Shown: piece after piece, positions 46,283 to 54,771 of the stretch | Layout: the number at the start of each line of letters is the position of its first letter | How positions within the stretch are numbered: the first letter of the stretch is position 1 | Assembly (NCBI RefSeq): GCF_014384995.1 | Contig: NZ_JACRSY010000021.1 | Span: 1 to 64,000 of the forward strand | Length of the DNA stretch: 64,000 bases | Reading direction: 5' to 3' | From: Zhenhengia yiwuensis | GTDB taxonomy: Bacteria; Bacillota; Clostridia; Lachnospirales; Cellulosilyticaceae | Translations under genes and position numbers: made by a program | Notes under the pieces: model-generated | What the model saw: only the letters and a program-made list of their open reading frames with translations | Told to the model about the DNA's origin: nothing | Databases searched by the model: none

Positions 46283-47029
46283 TTATAGCAAGTTATCGTG
46301 TACATACTTTTGCACAGTACTAGGTGGCAATTCGCCTTCTATAGACAAATAATAGTGTCTAATAGGCTGTAAAGTTTCATCAAATTCATAAATTAAAGGC
46401 GTTCCTGTAGGGATATTAAGATTGGCTACGCCATCACTTGAAAGATTATCTAAGTATCTAACTAGTGCTCTTAAAGTATTACCATGTGCAGATATAATAA
46501 TCTTTTTACCTACTTTAAGACTTGGTAAAATATGTTCTTCCCATTCTTCTCGTACACGTTTTTCTGTACCTGCCAAATTCTCCGTAAGAGGAAGTTCCTC
46601 TTTGGTAAGTCCCTGATATTTTATATCATTTCCTGGATATCTAGGATCTTCTGTTGTAAGAGGTGGCGGACTAATATTTACAAAACGCCTCCACTCATGC
46701 ACCTGCTCCTCGCCATATTTATCTATAGTCTCCTGCTTATTAAGTCCTTGAAGCATACCATAGTGCCGCTCATTGAGCCTCCAGGACTTCTGCACAGGAA
46801 TCCACATTAAATCCATTTCATGCAAAATAATCCATAAGGTGCGGATAGCTCGCTTTAACATAGAGGTATAAGCCTCATCAAAAGTAAAACCATGTTGTTT
46901 CAGAACAATCCCTGCTTTTCTTGCTTCTATAAGACCATTTTCTGAGAGCTCTACATCTGTCCAACCTGTAAATTTATTTTGCTGATTCCACATACTTTCT
47001 CCGTGCCTAATAAGTACTAATTGAATCAC
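46283..47029 (-). CDS. gpmA: 2,3-bisphosphoglycerate-dependent phosphoglycerate mutase
   Basis: A 248-residue glycolytic mutase that interconverts 3- and 2-phosphoglycerate. The phospho-His motif LIRHGE has His9, and KFTGWTDVELSENG, ERHYGMLQGLNK and SAHGNTLRALV are in place. GTG start at 47029 behind AAAGGAG. Full length. Its presence makes a glycolytic role less needed for the ApgM-type protein at 6.3-7.5 kb. Confidence 0.94.
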   Translation of the reverse strand: MIQLVLIRHGESMWNQQNKFTGWTDVELSENGLIEARKAGIVLKQHGFTFDEAYTSMLKRAIRTLWIILHEMDLMWIPVQKSWRLNERHYGMLQGLNKQETIDKYGEEQVHEWRRFVNISPPPLTTEDPRYPGNDIKYQGLTKEELPLTENLAGTEKRVREEWEEHILPSLKVGKKIIISAHGNTLRALVRYLDNLSSDGVANLNIPTGTPLIYEFDETLQPIRHYYLSIEGELPPSTVQKYVHDNLL

Positions 47030-47106
47030 CTTTTCACTCCTTTCACCTCGTTATAGTTTTTCACCTCCTATCCATTCTATGTAAATAAGTCCAAAAAGAG
47101 CACAAA

Positions 47107-47145
47107 AAGCCCTGTAAACTCACTCTTCATGAGTCCACAGGGCTT
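47107..47145 (-). terminator. Terminator of map
   Basis: Arms AAGCCCTGT (47107-47115) and its complement (47137-47145), with an inner ACTC/GAGT pair, form a stem just after the map stop. A-rich plus sequence to the left gives a T-rich tail on the minus strand. Confidence 0.7.
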
Positions 47146-47152
47146 GTATTTA

Positions 47153-47902
47153 TTAGCAGGTTAAAATTTTGTATCCATCTTCTGTTACAAGTACCATGCT
47201 TTCCCATTGTGCAGAAAGTTTATTATCTGCTGTATAAATCGTCCAGCCATTTTTCTTATCTTCTCTTACACGTGCTGTTCCTATATTCACCATGGGTTCA
47301 ATCGTAAAGATCATACCTGGCTCAAGCCTAATACCTGTACCCGCACGGCTTACATGGCTTACATAAGGGTCCTCATGAAATTCTAAGCCTATACCATGCC
47401 CTCCAATTTCTCGTACTACACTATAGCCATTTGCTCTAGCATGCGCTAAAATGGCTGCACCAATATCACCTAGGTAAGCGTTTGGCTTAACCGTTTCTAT
47501 ACCTTTTTGCATACACTCACGTGTTACTTCTACAAGTTTTCTAGCTTCCTCACTTACCTCACCAATCATAAACATACGAGAAGCATCAGAGAAGTATCCT
47601 TTGTAAATAGTAGATACATCTACGTTAATAATATCGCCATCTTTAAGGACAACATCTTTACTTGGAATACCATGACATACTTCATGATTAATAGAAGTAC
47701 ATACACTCTTTGGAAAACCACAGTAGTTAAGTGGTGCTGGAATAGCTCCATGCGCTACTGTAAAGTCATGTACAAGTTTATTAATATCTTCTGTTGTCAT
47801 ACCAGCTTTAATATGTGCTGCTACATGATCTAAAACGGCTGTATTAATGTTTGCACTTTCTATAATGCCTTCTATTTGTTGTTTTGTTTTAATTAAACCC
47901 AT
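47153..47902 (-). CDS. map: Methionine aminopeptidase type I
   Basis: Removes the initiator Met from nascent proteins; a two-metal cytosolic enzyme. Seen are HEVCHGIP, the metal-binding DGDIINVDVS and SDASRMF, EIGGHGIGLEFHEDPYV and the late FTIEPM. The 249-residue length is the standard type I form without a zinc-finger extension. It is monocistronic, with its own terminator. Confidence 0.95.
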   Translation of the reverse strand: MGLIKTKQQIEGIIESANINTAVLDHVAAHIKAGMTTEDINKLVHDFTVAHGAIPAPLNYCGFPKSVCTSINHEVCHGIPSKDVVLKDGDIINVDVSTIYKGYFSDASRMFMIGEVSEEARKLVEVTRECMQKGIETVKPNAYLGDIGAAILAHARANGYSVVREIGGHGIGLEFHEDPYVSHVSRAGTGIRLEPGMIFTIEPMVNIGTARVREDKKNGWTIYTADNKLSAQWESMVLVTEDGYKILTC

Positions 47903-48049
47903 TTTTCATTCCTTCTATCTATTTCTATTTTTATTTTGTTTAACTCGTAATACTCCTGAACTACTCCTATTATAATATAGATTATGCTTGTCATCATTAA
48001 TATTTCATCTATCACGCTACTTTTGCCTTATGCATAGTAAGGTGCTGCA

Positions 48050-48571
48050 CTAACACAATAATCCTATTATTGAAAAGGTGCATGAGTTACATAAGGAAAT
48101 GAAGCCACCCTTATAAAGTGCGTAAGCAAATCCCGTCCCCAATAGAGCTTTAGGAATCATACCTCTAAAAAGCATCTCTTCACATAGAGCTGGTATAACG
48201 GCTACAACTAAAAGATTAATCCAGAAGTCAAACATTTTGGTAAGGAACACTAAAGCTAGAATCAGAAAACCTACATTAGATAAAAGAACCCTAGCCATTA
48301 TCCCGAAGGCATCTTGGAAAGTAAGTTCACTTTTAATAAGCTCTTCTATTCTCTTCTTAACTTCCTACAGCTTCCTTTCATACAGTCTACCAAAAATCTC
48401 AAGAATTTCTCTAGGGGATAATCTACCATATCGCTTACTATTTCCTGATAAGTAACCTATAAGTTGTTTTGCATTATTCTTATCTTCCCTATAAGCTCTG
48501 CCTGCTATTTTAATAATCCCACTTGTAGGTGTCAAAATACCTCCCTTACTTCTTACTTGAACTCTTTTCAT
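48050..48571 (-). pseudogene. Collapsed NatA-type ATPase / CPBP protease remnant
   Basis: Two pieces read in one direction. The segment 48365-48571 encodes an internal part of a NatA-type ABC ATPase (GGILTPTSGIIKIAG, GYLSGNSKRYGRLSPREIL), with no Walker A and a premature stop. After that stop the phrase EVKKRIEELIKSELTFQDAF still follows the NatA pattern. It then passes directly into a CPBP membrane protease fragment with EEMLFRGMIP (48050-48298), cut short by a stop. In related genomes NatA is followed by a permease-CPBP fusion. Here most of both genes has been deleted and the ends are joined, so it is not functional. Confidence 0.7.
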
Positions 48572-48708
48572 TATATCAAACGAACCGAATATATTAAATC
48601 TTACTTTTTACAATAATTCTAAACTTAAAATCATATCCTAATGATAGCCTGTTATAACGTTTACTGCTATAATACAAAGTATTGTTAGAATATAATGAGG
48701 TGCTTAAT

Positions 48709-50223
48709 ATGAAAAACTTAAAAATTTATTTTACATCTGACGTTCATGGATATGTTTATCCAACAGATTATAGAGATCAGGAATTAAAACCACAAGGTTT
48801 CCTATGCATGATGGAGCAATTTAAAAAGGACGGAAATACACTTGTTATCGATGGTGGCGATACAATCCAAGGCTCTCCTTTTACAACTTATATAAGTCGT
48901 CTAGGCCTTCCAAAAAATCCAATTGCTGAAGTAATGAACAAAGCAGGCTATGATTACATTACTTTAGGTAACCATGATTTTAACTATGGCTATGATTATT
49001 TAAAAAGCTACCTTGATTATATCGATGCCAAATGCCTTTGTACCAACGTAGAGGATAAACTTAATCAACTTCCAATTAAGCAACATGCTATTCATACACT
49101 TGAAAATGGCCTTAAAGTAGGAATTATTGGTGTAAGCACAGAGTTCATTCCTGTATGGGAAAAACCTGAAAACCTTAAAAACTTTACTGTAAGTGCTACA
49201 CTTGATAGTATTCGCCCTTCTTATGAAGCGCTTAGAGGTGAGGTAGACCTTTTAATCGGTATTTACCATGGTGGTATTGAATATGACCTTGAAACAAATC
49301 GTAAACTTAGTGATTCTAAAGAAAACTTAGCTTATGCAATCTGCGAAGCTTTTGATTTTGATGTACTTCTTACAGGGCATCAACATATTGCACTTGCAGA
49401 CAAAAACATTGCAGGTACCCATATTGTGCAAACACCTCAATACGGTACACAATTTGCCGAGGTAGATGTAACAGTCAGCGAAGAAGGCGTAATCACAAGT
49501 ACTTCTAAACTAGTATCTACAGGCCTTACTTATAACAAAGCACTTTACGATGAGCTTATGCCTCTTGAATCTGCACTCCAAACATGGCTTGATGAGCCCG
49601 TTGGCTTCCTAGATACAGATCTTGTACCTGGTAACCACTTAGAGATGTCTTTAAATGGCACATACCTTGCTAACTTTATCAACCAAGTGCAATTAGAAAG
49701 AAGCGGTGCTGATATTGCCTGCACATCTTTTGCTAATAGTGTAAAAGGATTTAACAAAGAAGTAACTGTACGTGATATTGTATCTACTTACATCTTCCCA
49801 AATACTTTAATTGTACTTGAAGTAACAGGTTCTGTTGTGAAAGCAGCCCTTGAGAACAGTGCAAGCTACTTCCACATAGAAAATGGTGAGATTTCAGTAT
49901 CTGATAAATTCCTTAAACCTAAAGTATCTCACTATAACTATGATTACTTCGCACCACTTTGCTATACCTTCGACCTTACTAAACCAGTGGGTGAACGTGT
50001 AGTAGCCATGAGTCTAAATGGCAAAGAAGTAGGTCCTAACGATATCCTTACACTTGCTATGAACAATTACCGTTACAGCGGTGTAGGTGGCTATGATATG
50101 TACCCTGCATGTAAAGTTGTTAAAGAAATTCTTGTAGAAATGCCTGAGATCATCATTGACTACTTTATGCAACATAAAAATGTAACTGTCGATAAAAATA
50201 AATATATTACGATTCTTAAATAA
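48709..50223 (+). CDS. Cytosolic 5'-nucleotidase-like metallophosphatase
   Basis: A 504-residue two-domain protein of the UshA/YunD type. The N-terminal calcineurin-like part shows FTSDVHGYVYP, DGGDTIQGSP, LGNHDFNYGY and LTGHQH, and the C-terminal domain carries the nucleotide-binding region near residues 330-480. I start it at ATG 48709 behind GAGGTG. No signal peptide is present, unlike secreted UshA, so it acts in the cytosol. The substrate may be a nucleotide or sugar nucleotide. A strong hairpin ends the gene. Confidence 0.9.
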   Translation: MKNLKIYFTSDVHGYVYPTDYRDQELKPQGFLCMMEQFKKDGNTLVIDGGDTIQGSPFTTYISRLGLPKNPIAEVMNKAGYDYITLGNHDFNYGYDYLKSYLDYIDAKCLCTNVEDKLNQLPIKQHAIHTLENGLKVGIIGVSTEFIPVWEKPENLKNFTVSATLDSIRPSYEALRGEVDLLIGIYHGGIEYDLETNRKLSDSKENLAYAICEAFDFDVLLTGHQHIALADKNIAGTHIVQTPQYGTQFAEVDVTVSEEGVITSTSKLVSTGLTYNKALYDELMPLESALQTWLDEPVGFLDTDLVPGNHLEMSLNGTYLANFINQVQLERSGADIACTSFANSVKGFNKEVTVRDIVSTYIFPNTLIVLEVTGSVVKAALENSASYFHIENGEISVSDKFLKPKVSHYNYDYFAPLCYTFDLTKPVGERVVAMSLNGKEVGPNDILTLAMNNYRYSGVGGYDMYPACKVVKEILVEMPEIIIDYFMQHKNVTVDKNKYITILK

Positions 50224-50266
50224 ACATAAGGGAGATAGATATACATAATCTATCTCCCTTATGTTT
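50222..50266. terminator. Perfect-stem bidirectional terminator
   Basis: A perfect 19-bp stem (50222-50240 with 50248-50266) and 7-base loop between two converging genes. The right arm overlaps the stop of the minus-strand gene by two bases. Confidence 0.8.
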
Positions 50267-50753
50267 ATTGTTCCCTTTTCGCTTTTGCTTTAGCTTCTTC
50301 TTCTGATTGAATCTCTGGTTTAATCCATTTTAAATGATAAATACCATTTTCGATAAATTCATCTTCATAGTATTCTTCAAGTTCAATCTGTCTATTTCTT
50401 AGTTCTGCATTAGTCATATCTGGATTTTCATCACCAAGTTCGTTAAGGGCTTGTCTTCTTGCCATACGTACTACAAGCTCTTCCCAGAACACTTTATCTT
50501 CGTAGGCATCAATATAGTCATTGATTTCGCTGTTTTCATAAGCTCTTGTTGGCATATACTCTTTAAATTCTTCATCAAATTCAATATAATCTTCAAGCCC
50601 AAACTCTTTTGCCATAGCAAAGATTTTTTGTTCCAGTTCTGCATGAGGTGCGATACGCTCATCCACTTCACGCATACCATTTATAAGTAGATTTCCTGCA
50701 TAAACTAAATCAAGTAAAACTTTAAATTCTTCCTTCGTGCATTTAATTTCCAT
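50265..50753 (-). CDS. Acidic hypothetical protein
   Basis: A 162-residue protein that I do not recognise. It is strongly acidic (many Glu/Asp in residues 45-140) and predicted soluble and helical, with no signal peptide. I start it at ATG 50753 (MEIKCTKEEF) with AAGGA upstream; an earlier in-frame ATG at 50780 is less well placed. The C-terminus is Ala/Lys/Glu-rich. It stands alone between a nucleotidase-like gene and deoD, both convergent or co-directional with their own terminators. Function unknown. Confidence 0.6.
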   Translation of the reverse strand: MEIKCTKEEFKVLLDLVYAGNLLINGMREVDERIAPHAELEQKIFAMAKEFGLEDYIEFDEEFKEYMPTRAYENSEINDYIDAYEDKVFWEELVVRMARRQALNELGDENPDMTNAELRNRQIELEEYYEDEFIENGIYHLKWIKPEIQSEEEAKAKAKREQ

Positions 50754-50786
50754 TTTTCCACATCCTTCAAGGTTATTCAAATAGTG

Positions 50787-50912
50787 TTAAATTTGTTCTA
50801 TCACCGTACTTGGTTCTAAAGCATTTAAATTCTGCCCGCTTCTTCTGTCATTGGTAATCTTAAAGTCAAATTGTTTTCCTAAACGATTAAGTAGTGTAAT
50901 AGTACCTTCCAT
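50787..50912 (-). other. Possible 41-codon ORF or gene fragment
   Basis: ATG at 50912 opens 41 codons that include NRLGKQFDFKITNDRRSG. The reading extends in frame to a GTG at 50930. No clear ribosome site is present. It may be a fragment of a larger gene or a small protein. The rest of 50781-51039 shows nothing else. Confidence 0.25.
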
Positions 50913-51039
50913 ATTACCATTTATATGCACTACTTATATTTTAGTCTCGCTATGCATTAGCATTCAATACATTTTCAAAAATTTTATCTATTTTTACTAT
51001 AATTTATTCAGAATCTTAACTTTTAGAGAGATTATTAAA

Positions 51040-51063
51040 AAGGGGCTGTTGCAACAGCCCCTT
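51040..51063 (-). terminator. Terminator of deoD
   Basis: A self-complementary 24-base element, AAGGGGCTGTTG with CAACAGCCCCTT, directly downstream of the deoD stop. A moderately T-rich tail follows on the minus strand, and it could act on either strand. Confidence 0.7.
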
Positions 51064-51069
51064 AAGGTT

Positions 51070-51780
51070 TTATTCTTCGATTAAAGATAGAGCAACTTCC
51101 ATCATTTGAGTAAACTTAGTTTGACGTTCCTCTGCTGTTGTTGCTTCTCCTGTAAATGGACAGTCTGAAATAGTACAAATTGTAAGTGCTTTTTTACCTG
51201 CACGTGCAGCATTCATATAAAGTGCAGCTGCTTCCATTTCTACTGCTAGTACACCCATTTTTTGCCATGACTTAAGTCTTAAACTATCATCATAGAATGT
51301 ATCACTTGAGTATAAGTTACCAACTTTATAAGTGTAACCTAAACGTTCAGCTTCTAATACTGCTTTTTGCACAAGGTCAAATGATGCAATTGGTGCATAG
51401 CGACCTGGTAATAAGTATTGATCCTCATAGTTTGAATTTGTACAAGCACCCATACCGATTACAATATCTCCAATATGAAGCGTTTCATCGATAGCACCTG
51501 CTGAACCGATACGAATAATATTTTCTACACCATAGAAGTTATATAATTCATAAGTATAAATTCCGATTGATGGTATACCCATACCGTGTCCTTGTACTGA
51601 TACACGTTTACCTTTATAAGTCCCTGTATAACCGTACATACCTCTTACAGAGTTGTACTGAACAACATCCTCTAAATACGTATCTGCTAAGAATTTTGCA
51701 CGTAATGGGTCTCCAGGCATTAATACTGTTTTTGCAATATCGCCTAATTTTGCGCCGTTATGTGGAGTTGGTGTACTCAT
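51070..51780 (-). CDS. deoD: Purine nucleoside phosphorylase, DeoD type
   Basis: A 236-residue hexameric-type enzyme that splits purine nucleosides with phosphate. Motifs seen are LMPGDPLRAKF, VQGHGMGIPSIGIYTYELY, IRIGSAGAI and the base-binding VEMEAAALY. It works in nucleotide salvage in the cytosol. AGGAGG precedes its ATG, and a strong terminator ends it. It is monocistronic, with no riboswitch-like leader seen. Confidence 0.95.
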   Translation of the reverse strand: MSTPTPHNGAKLGDIAKTVLMPGDPLRAKFLADTYLEDVVQYNSVRGMYGYTGTYKGKRVSVQGHGMGIPSIGIYTYELYNFYGVENIIRIGSAGAIDETLHIGDIVIGMGACTNSNYEDQYLLPGRYAPIASFDLVQKAVLEAERLGYTYKVGNLYSSDTFYDDSLRLKSWQKMGVLAVEMEAAALYMNAARAGKKALTICTISDCPFTGEATTAEERQTKFTQMMEVALSLIEE

Positions 51781-51892
51781 AAGTATCCTCCTAATATATA
51801 TATAATTTTATCTACCTCTTAAATGTATCATGTCACGGATTAACTGTTCAAGGTAGACAAAGCCTACTGTAACATTTTACCTTCTAAATAAA

Positions 51893-51921
51893 AAACGTGC
51901 AAGTTATATACCTGCACGTTT
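51893..51921 (-). terminator. Terminator of hpf
   Basis: Arms AAACGTGCA (51893-51901) and its complement (51913-51921) pair perfectly just after the hpf stop, with an A-rich flank that gives a T-tail on the minus strand. Confidence 0.65.
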
Positions 51922-51930
51922 AGTTTTATT

Positions 51931-52470
51931 TTAATCTATAATAGGCTCAATTAATCCATAAGTTCCATTTTTACGTTTATAGACTACATTAACTTCCTCA
52001 GTATGAGCATCTCTATAAACAAAGAAATTATGCCCTACAAGTTCCATTTGCATAATAGCTTCTTCTGTATCCATAGGTTTAATCGCAAATTTCTTTTTTC
52101 GATTTATTTTTAGCAGCTCTTCTGGCTCTGTATCCATAGATGCAAATGCATCGGAAAGTCCTGCAATGCTTCCTCCGCTTCGATGTCTACGTCTTAATTT
52201 ATTTTTAAAACGTACAATTTGTCTTTCAATAATAGCCACGGCATCATCAATAATGGCATACATATCTTTGCCCTCTACTTCACCTCTTAAAATTTGTCCA
52301 TTGAAAGGAATTGTAATCTCAATGATGTGTCTTAGCTTTTCTACACTTAACATTACTTGTACTTCTGTTTGATCATTAAAATACTTATCTAGTTTATGAA
52401 GTTTATCTTCTACGGCATATTCAAGGCCTTTTGTAACCTCTATATTTTTACCTATAATGTTGTATTTCAT
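51931..52470 (-). CDS. hpf: Ribosome hibernation-promoting factor, long form
   Basis: A 179-residue long-form Hpf. The N-terminal ribosome-binding domain (about 1-100) is followed by a linker and the C-terminal dimerisation domain from about residue 122. In Firmicutes it joins 70S ribosomes into 100S dimers during stationary phase. I start it at ATG 52470, eight bases after AAAGGAG. A SigH-like promoter lies about 55-80 bases upstream. A 12-base palindrome, CCTGTTAACAGG (52496-52507), is in the leader. Confidence 0.92.
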   Translation of the reverse strand: MKYNIIGKNIEVTKGLEYAVEDKLHKLDKYFNDQTEVQVMLSVEKLRHIIEITIPFNGQILRGEVEGKDMYAIIDDAVAIIERQIVRFKNKLRRRHRSGGSIAGLSDAFASMDTEPEELLKINRKKKFAIKPMDTEEAIMQMELVGHNFFVYRDAHTEEVNVVYKRKNGTYGLIEPIID

Positions 52471-52522
52471 ATGTATCTCTCCTTTCAATCAACTGCCTGT
52501 TAACAGGTAAGTTATACTATAT

Positions 52523-52551
52523 ATATTCGATAAGATATGCTAAAATCCTCT
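52523..52551 (-). promoter_or_regulatory. SigH-like promoter of hpf
   Basis: On the minus strand AGAGGATTT (52543-52551), an 11-base spacer and ATCGAATAT (52523-52531) match every position of the known SigH consensus RNAGGAWWW-N11/12-RNNGAATWW. SigH governs transition-phase genes in Bacillus and Clostridia, and hpf of B. subtilis is partly SigH-driven. The match is seen; sigma use is inferred. Confidence 0.75.
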
Positions 52552-52663
52552 TTTTGAATAAAGTTTTTTATAATTTTATGTGTTATTTTATATTAGCCTC
52601 TTCATCTCTATATAGAGGCTGAAAAGGCTATATTTGCTATACTGATTTCTTATAGTATTTCTT

Positions 52664-52867
52664 TTATTCGTTATCAGCTGTACTATCTACATTACTTGTA
52701 TCAGCCTCTGTGCTATCTACCTCTGTACTTCCTGTTTCAGTTGCATCTACATCAGTTGTAGTTCCAGCACTTGTTTCAGTACCTGTAGGTTCTTCTGATG
52801 TTGGTGCACATCCCACAAATGCAGCTGCACTAATTGAGGCCAATGCAATAAATAATAATTTCTTCAT
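52664..52867 (-). CDS. Small acidic Thr/Ser-rich lipoprotein
   Basis: A 67-residue predicted lipoprotein. The signal peptide ends in the lipobox FVGC with Cys20. The mature part of 47 residues is made mostly of Thr, Glu, Asp and Ser in repeated STE/STEAD-like units, with no folded domain. It would be anchored outside the membrane as a flexible acidic peptide. TGGAGGG precedes its ATG at good spacing. It is monocistronic, between hpf and the XRE gene. Function unknown. Confidence 0.75.
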   Translation of the reverse strand: MKKLLFIALASISAAAFVGCAPTSEEPTGTETSAGTTTDVDATETGSTEVDSTEADTSNVDSTADNE

Positions 52868-53214
52868 AGTATATAACCCTCCAATTTAAAATAAGTTTAG
52901 ATTCTTATGCAAATTTTTAATGACTATGGCAGAAGTATAGGCATTTCCTATGTAGTTCATGTAAAGAAATGCACTATAAATTGTATATAATATATATATA
53001 AATCTTATCTAATTTATTAACATTCTATATACAACATTAAGGTTCATAAAATCTTGCACTCTAATATCAAATTCTTCTTAGTAACTATATCTATCAACTA
53101 AGTATTTTATTACTTTCTATTACTTAACAAAAAATCTATTTTTTCTTAATATTTTTCTCACTCTCTTCATACTTACTTTATTAGCAAGTCAATTCCTTAT
53201 TTAATTTTTCTCCT
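52868..53214. other. AT-rich intergenic region
   Basis: About 345 bases with no supportable gene, RNA or repeat. It holds the upstream region of the small lipoprotein gene, including its ribosome site near 52875-52885, and AT-rich sequence that may carry promoters I cannot define. Confidence 0.5.
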
Positions 53215-53254
53215 AAAAAAACTTAGTACACATTAATGTGTACTAAGTTTTTTT
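53215..53254. terminator. 40-base perfect palindrome, terminator of XRE gene
   Basis: A perfect inverted repeat of 20+20 bases, with seven A at one end and seven T at the other. It overlaps the stop of the XRE gene by one or two bases. It fits a very strong bidirectional intrinsic terminator. Confidence 0.85.
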
Positions 53255-53456
53255 AATCTTCAAATATGAAAAGTTGTTCGATAGGTATTTCTACGACTTT
53301 TGAAATATCAATGGCAAGCTTAAGTGACGGATTATATTTCCCTGCTTCTAATCTCATAATCGTCTCTCTTCTTACTCCCACTTTTTCTGCTAACTGTTCC
53401 TGAGTCAGTTCTTTCATTAATCTATATTTCTTTAATGTACATATAAACTCTGGCAT
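53253..53456 (-). CDS. XRE-family transcriptional regulator
   Basis: A 67-residue Cro/C1-type regulator, essentially one helix-turn-helix (about 10-60: RLMKELTQEQLAEKVGVRRETIMRLEAGKYNPS), followed by LFIFED. Its gene follows the DUF3796 gene by 5 bases, so the two are translated together. This pairing, with the small membrane protein first, recurs in Firmicutes. A 14-bp dyad upstream of the pair is a likely autoregulatory site. Confidence 0.9.
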   Translation of the reverse strand: MPEFICTLKKYRLMKELTQEQLAEKVGVRRETIMRLEAGKYNPSLKLAIDISKVVEIPIEQLFIFED

Positions 53457-53461
53457 AATCT

Positions 53462-53860
53462 TTATTCCTTATTCTCATAGTAGTAGAGTAACCCTAGTGG
53501 CAGAGAAATCTGTAGGGCCCATAAAAGAGCTAGTGCTGCAACTAAAAAGGTATATGCTATTTCTATTCCCCTTTGTGATACCCAGTTGACCGTAATAATA
53601 AGTATAAATGCCATCGATACGTGTGTTATTTGGCTCGCCGTCGCTACTGCTCTTTGCTCATTATATTGAAAGCGCTCATCTCTTAACGTATTAGACATCT
53701 TACCTTCAAAATAGAATCCAAAAAATCCAAAGAAACCTAAAAATAAAAGTGCATTAGGATTACTTAATTCTATATAGAGTATGGGTGATATAAATCCTAG
53801 TAACCCTAATAACCCTAACCAAGGGCTAATTTTTCGTGTCCTAGTCGTATCTCTTTTCAT
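53462..53860 (-). CDS. DUF3796-like small membrane protein
   Basis: A 132-residue membrane protein with about four segments. The N-terminal Gly/Phe/Leu-rich block WLGLLGLLGF and the later FLGFFGFFGFYFEGKMSNTLRD match the DUF3796 group. I start it at ATG 53860 after AAGGAGG; an earlier in-frame start would overlap the dyad operator. It is co-transcribed with the XRE gene, so it may transmit a membrane signal to the regulator. That link is inference. Confidence 0.8.
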   Translation of the reverse strand: MKRDTTRTRKISPWLGLLGLLGFISPILYIELSNPNALLFLGFFGFFGFYFEGKMSNTLRDERFQYNEQRAVATASQITHVSMAFILIITVNWVSQRGIEIAYTFLVAALALLWALQISLPLGLLYYYENKE

Positions 53861-53873
53861 AAAGCACCTCCTT

Positions 53874-53918
53874 ATAAGTGATATATTTGTATCTTTATGT
53901 GATGAATATATCACTTAT
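53874..53918 (-). promoter_or_regulatory. 14-bp inverted repeat upstream of the DUF3796-XRE pair
   Basis: Perfect 14-bp arms, ATAAGTGATATATT (53874-53887) and its complement (53905-53918), are separated by 17 bases. They cover the region just upstream of the AAGGAGG site and probably the promoter. The AT-rich dyad is a likely operator of the XRE protein; binding is inferred. Confidence 0.65.
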
Positions 53919-53958
53919 ATTTAAAGACGTCAATGCTTCTTAATAGAAAATTTCCTCT

Positions 53959-54567
53959 CTATTCTAGATGTGGCGTTTCAGCATAGGCTTTAATCGTCCC
54001 TCGCCCTTCTTCTAGTTCTACAATACTTAAACTTGTCTGAGATACAAAAGGTTCGTTCCATAACTCGGCCACTTCTCTCTCATCCCATAAGCTCATAATA
54101 TGCTTAAGCGTAATGGTATGGGTTACTAATAAGATATTCCCTTCTTGATGCTGCTCTATGAGTTCTTGTATAAAGCTATAGGCTCTATCTCTTGTATTAA
54201 AGAAACTTTCCCCTCCCTGTGGTTTATAAAGATGTGGTTCATGCCAAAAGTGATAGGACTCTATAGGGTCTAGCCTTTCTACTTCTTCAAAAGTAGAGCC
54301 CTCCCATATACCTATATTCATTTCTCTAAGCCTTACTTCTTTTATAATGGGTACATCTCTTTCTTCCATAATGGTACATGCTGTTTCATAAGCACGGTTA
54401 CTATCACTTACAAATACCTTCTCAAAAGGAATATTCTTTAAATAGTTTCCAAGAGCCTGTGCCTGCTTACGCCCTTTCTCTGTAAGCGGTGAGTCTTTAT
54501 GCCCCTGCATCCTCTTTTGTATATTCCATTCGGTTTCTCCATGTCTTGTTATGTATAATGTAAGCAT
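53959..54567 (-). CDS. Histidine phosphatase family protein
   Basis: A 202-residue member of the histidine phosphatase superfamily. The phospho-His motif is TRHGETEWN at residues 7-15, with the second catalytic region THTITLKHIM near 150. It is distinct from gpmA and nearer to the CobC/PhoE-type group. No cobalamin genes are nearby, so the substrate is open: a phosphosugar or nucleotide is possible. AGGGAGGA precedes the start. It is separate from the genes around it. Confidence 0.88.
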   Translation of the reverse strand: MLTLYITRHGETEWNIQKRMQGHKDSPLTEKGRKQAQALGNYLKNIPFEKVFVSDSNRAYETACTIMEERDVPIIKEVRLREMNIGIWEGSTFEEVERLDPIESYHFWHEPHLYKPQGGESFFNTRDRAYSFIQELIEQHQEGNILLVTHTITLKHIMSLWDEREVAELWNEPFVSQTSLSIVELEEGRGTIKAYAETPHLE

Positions 54568-54771
54568 CTTAATCCTCCCTTATTTTAATAAAAATATTGT
54601 AGTACTTATACCCCCTTAAGGCAATTCCTGTATATACTATTAATAGCCTAGATAGTATAATAAAACTAGATCACTTTTCTAAACAAACCATTGGGAATAC
54701 TAGGTTTTACAGTTTTGTACTATGCCATTTTATACATTTTCAAATAGTATAAAGAAAGCGTGGTATAATGA

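Noticed and set aside
52595..52620. Hairpin AGCCTCT/AGAGGCT as terminator of the lipoprotein gene
   Set aside because: The flank on the minus strand is A-rich rather than T-rich, so it does not fit an intrinsic terminator.
54568..54771. Attachment site of the mobile region
   Set aside because: No tRNA gene and no direct repeat shared with the other visible intergenic regions was found; the other element end is probably outside the window.
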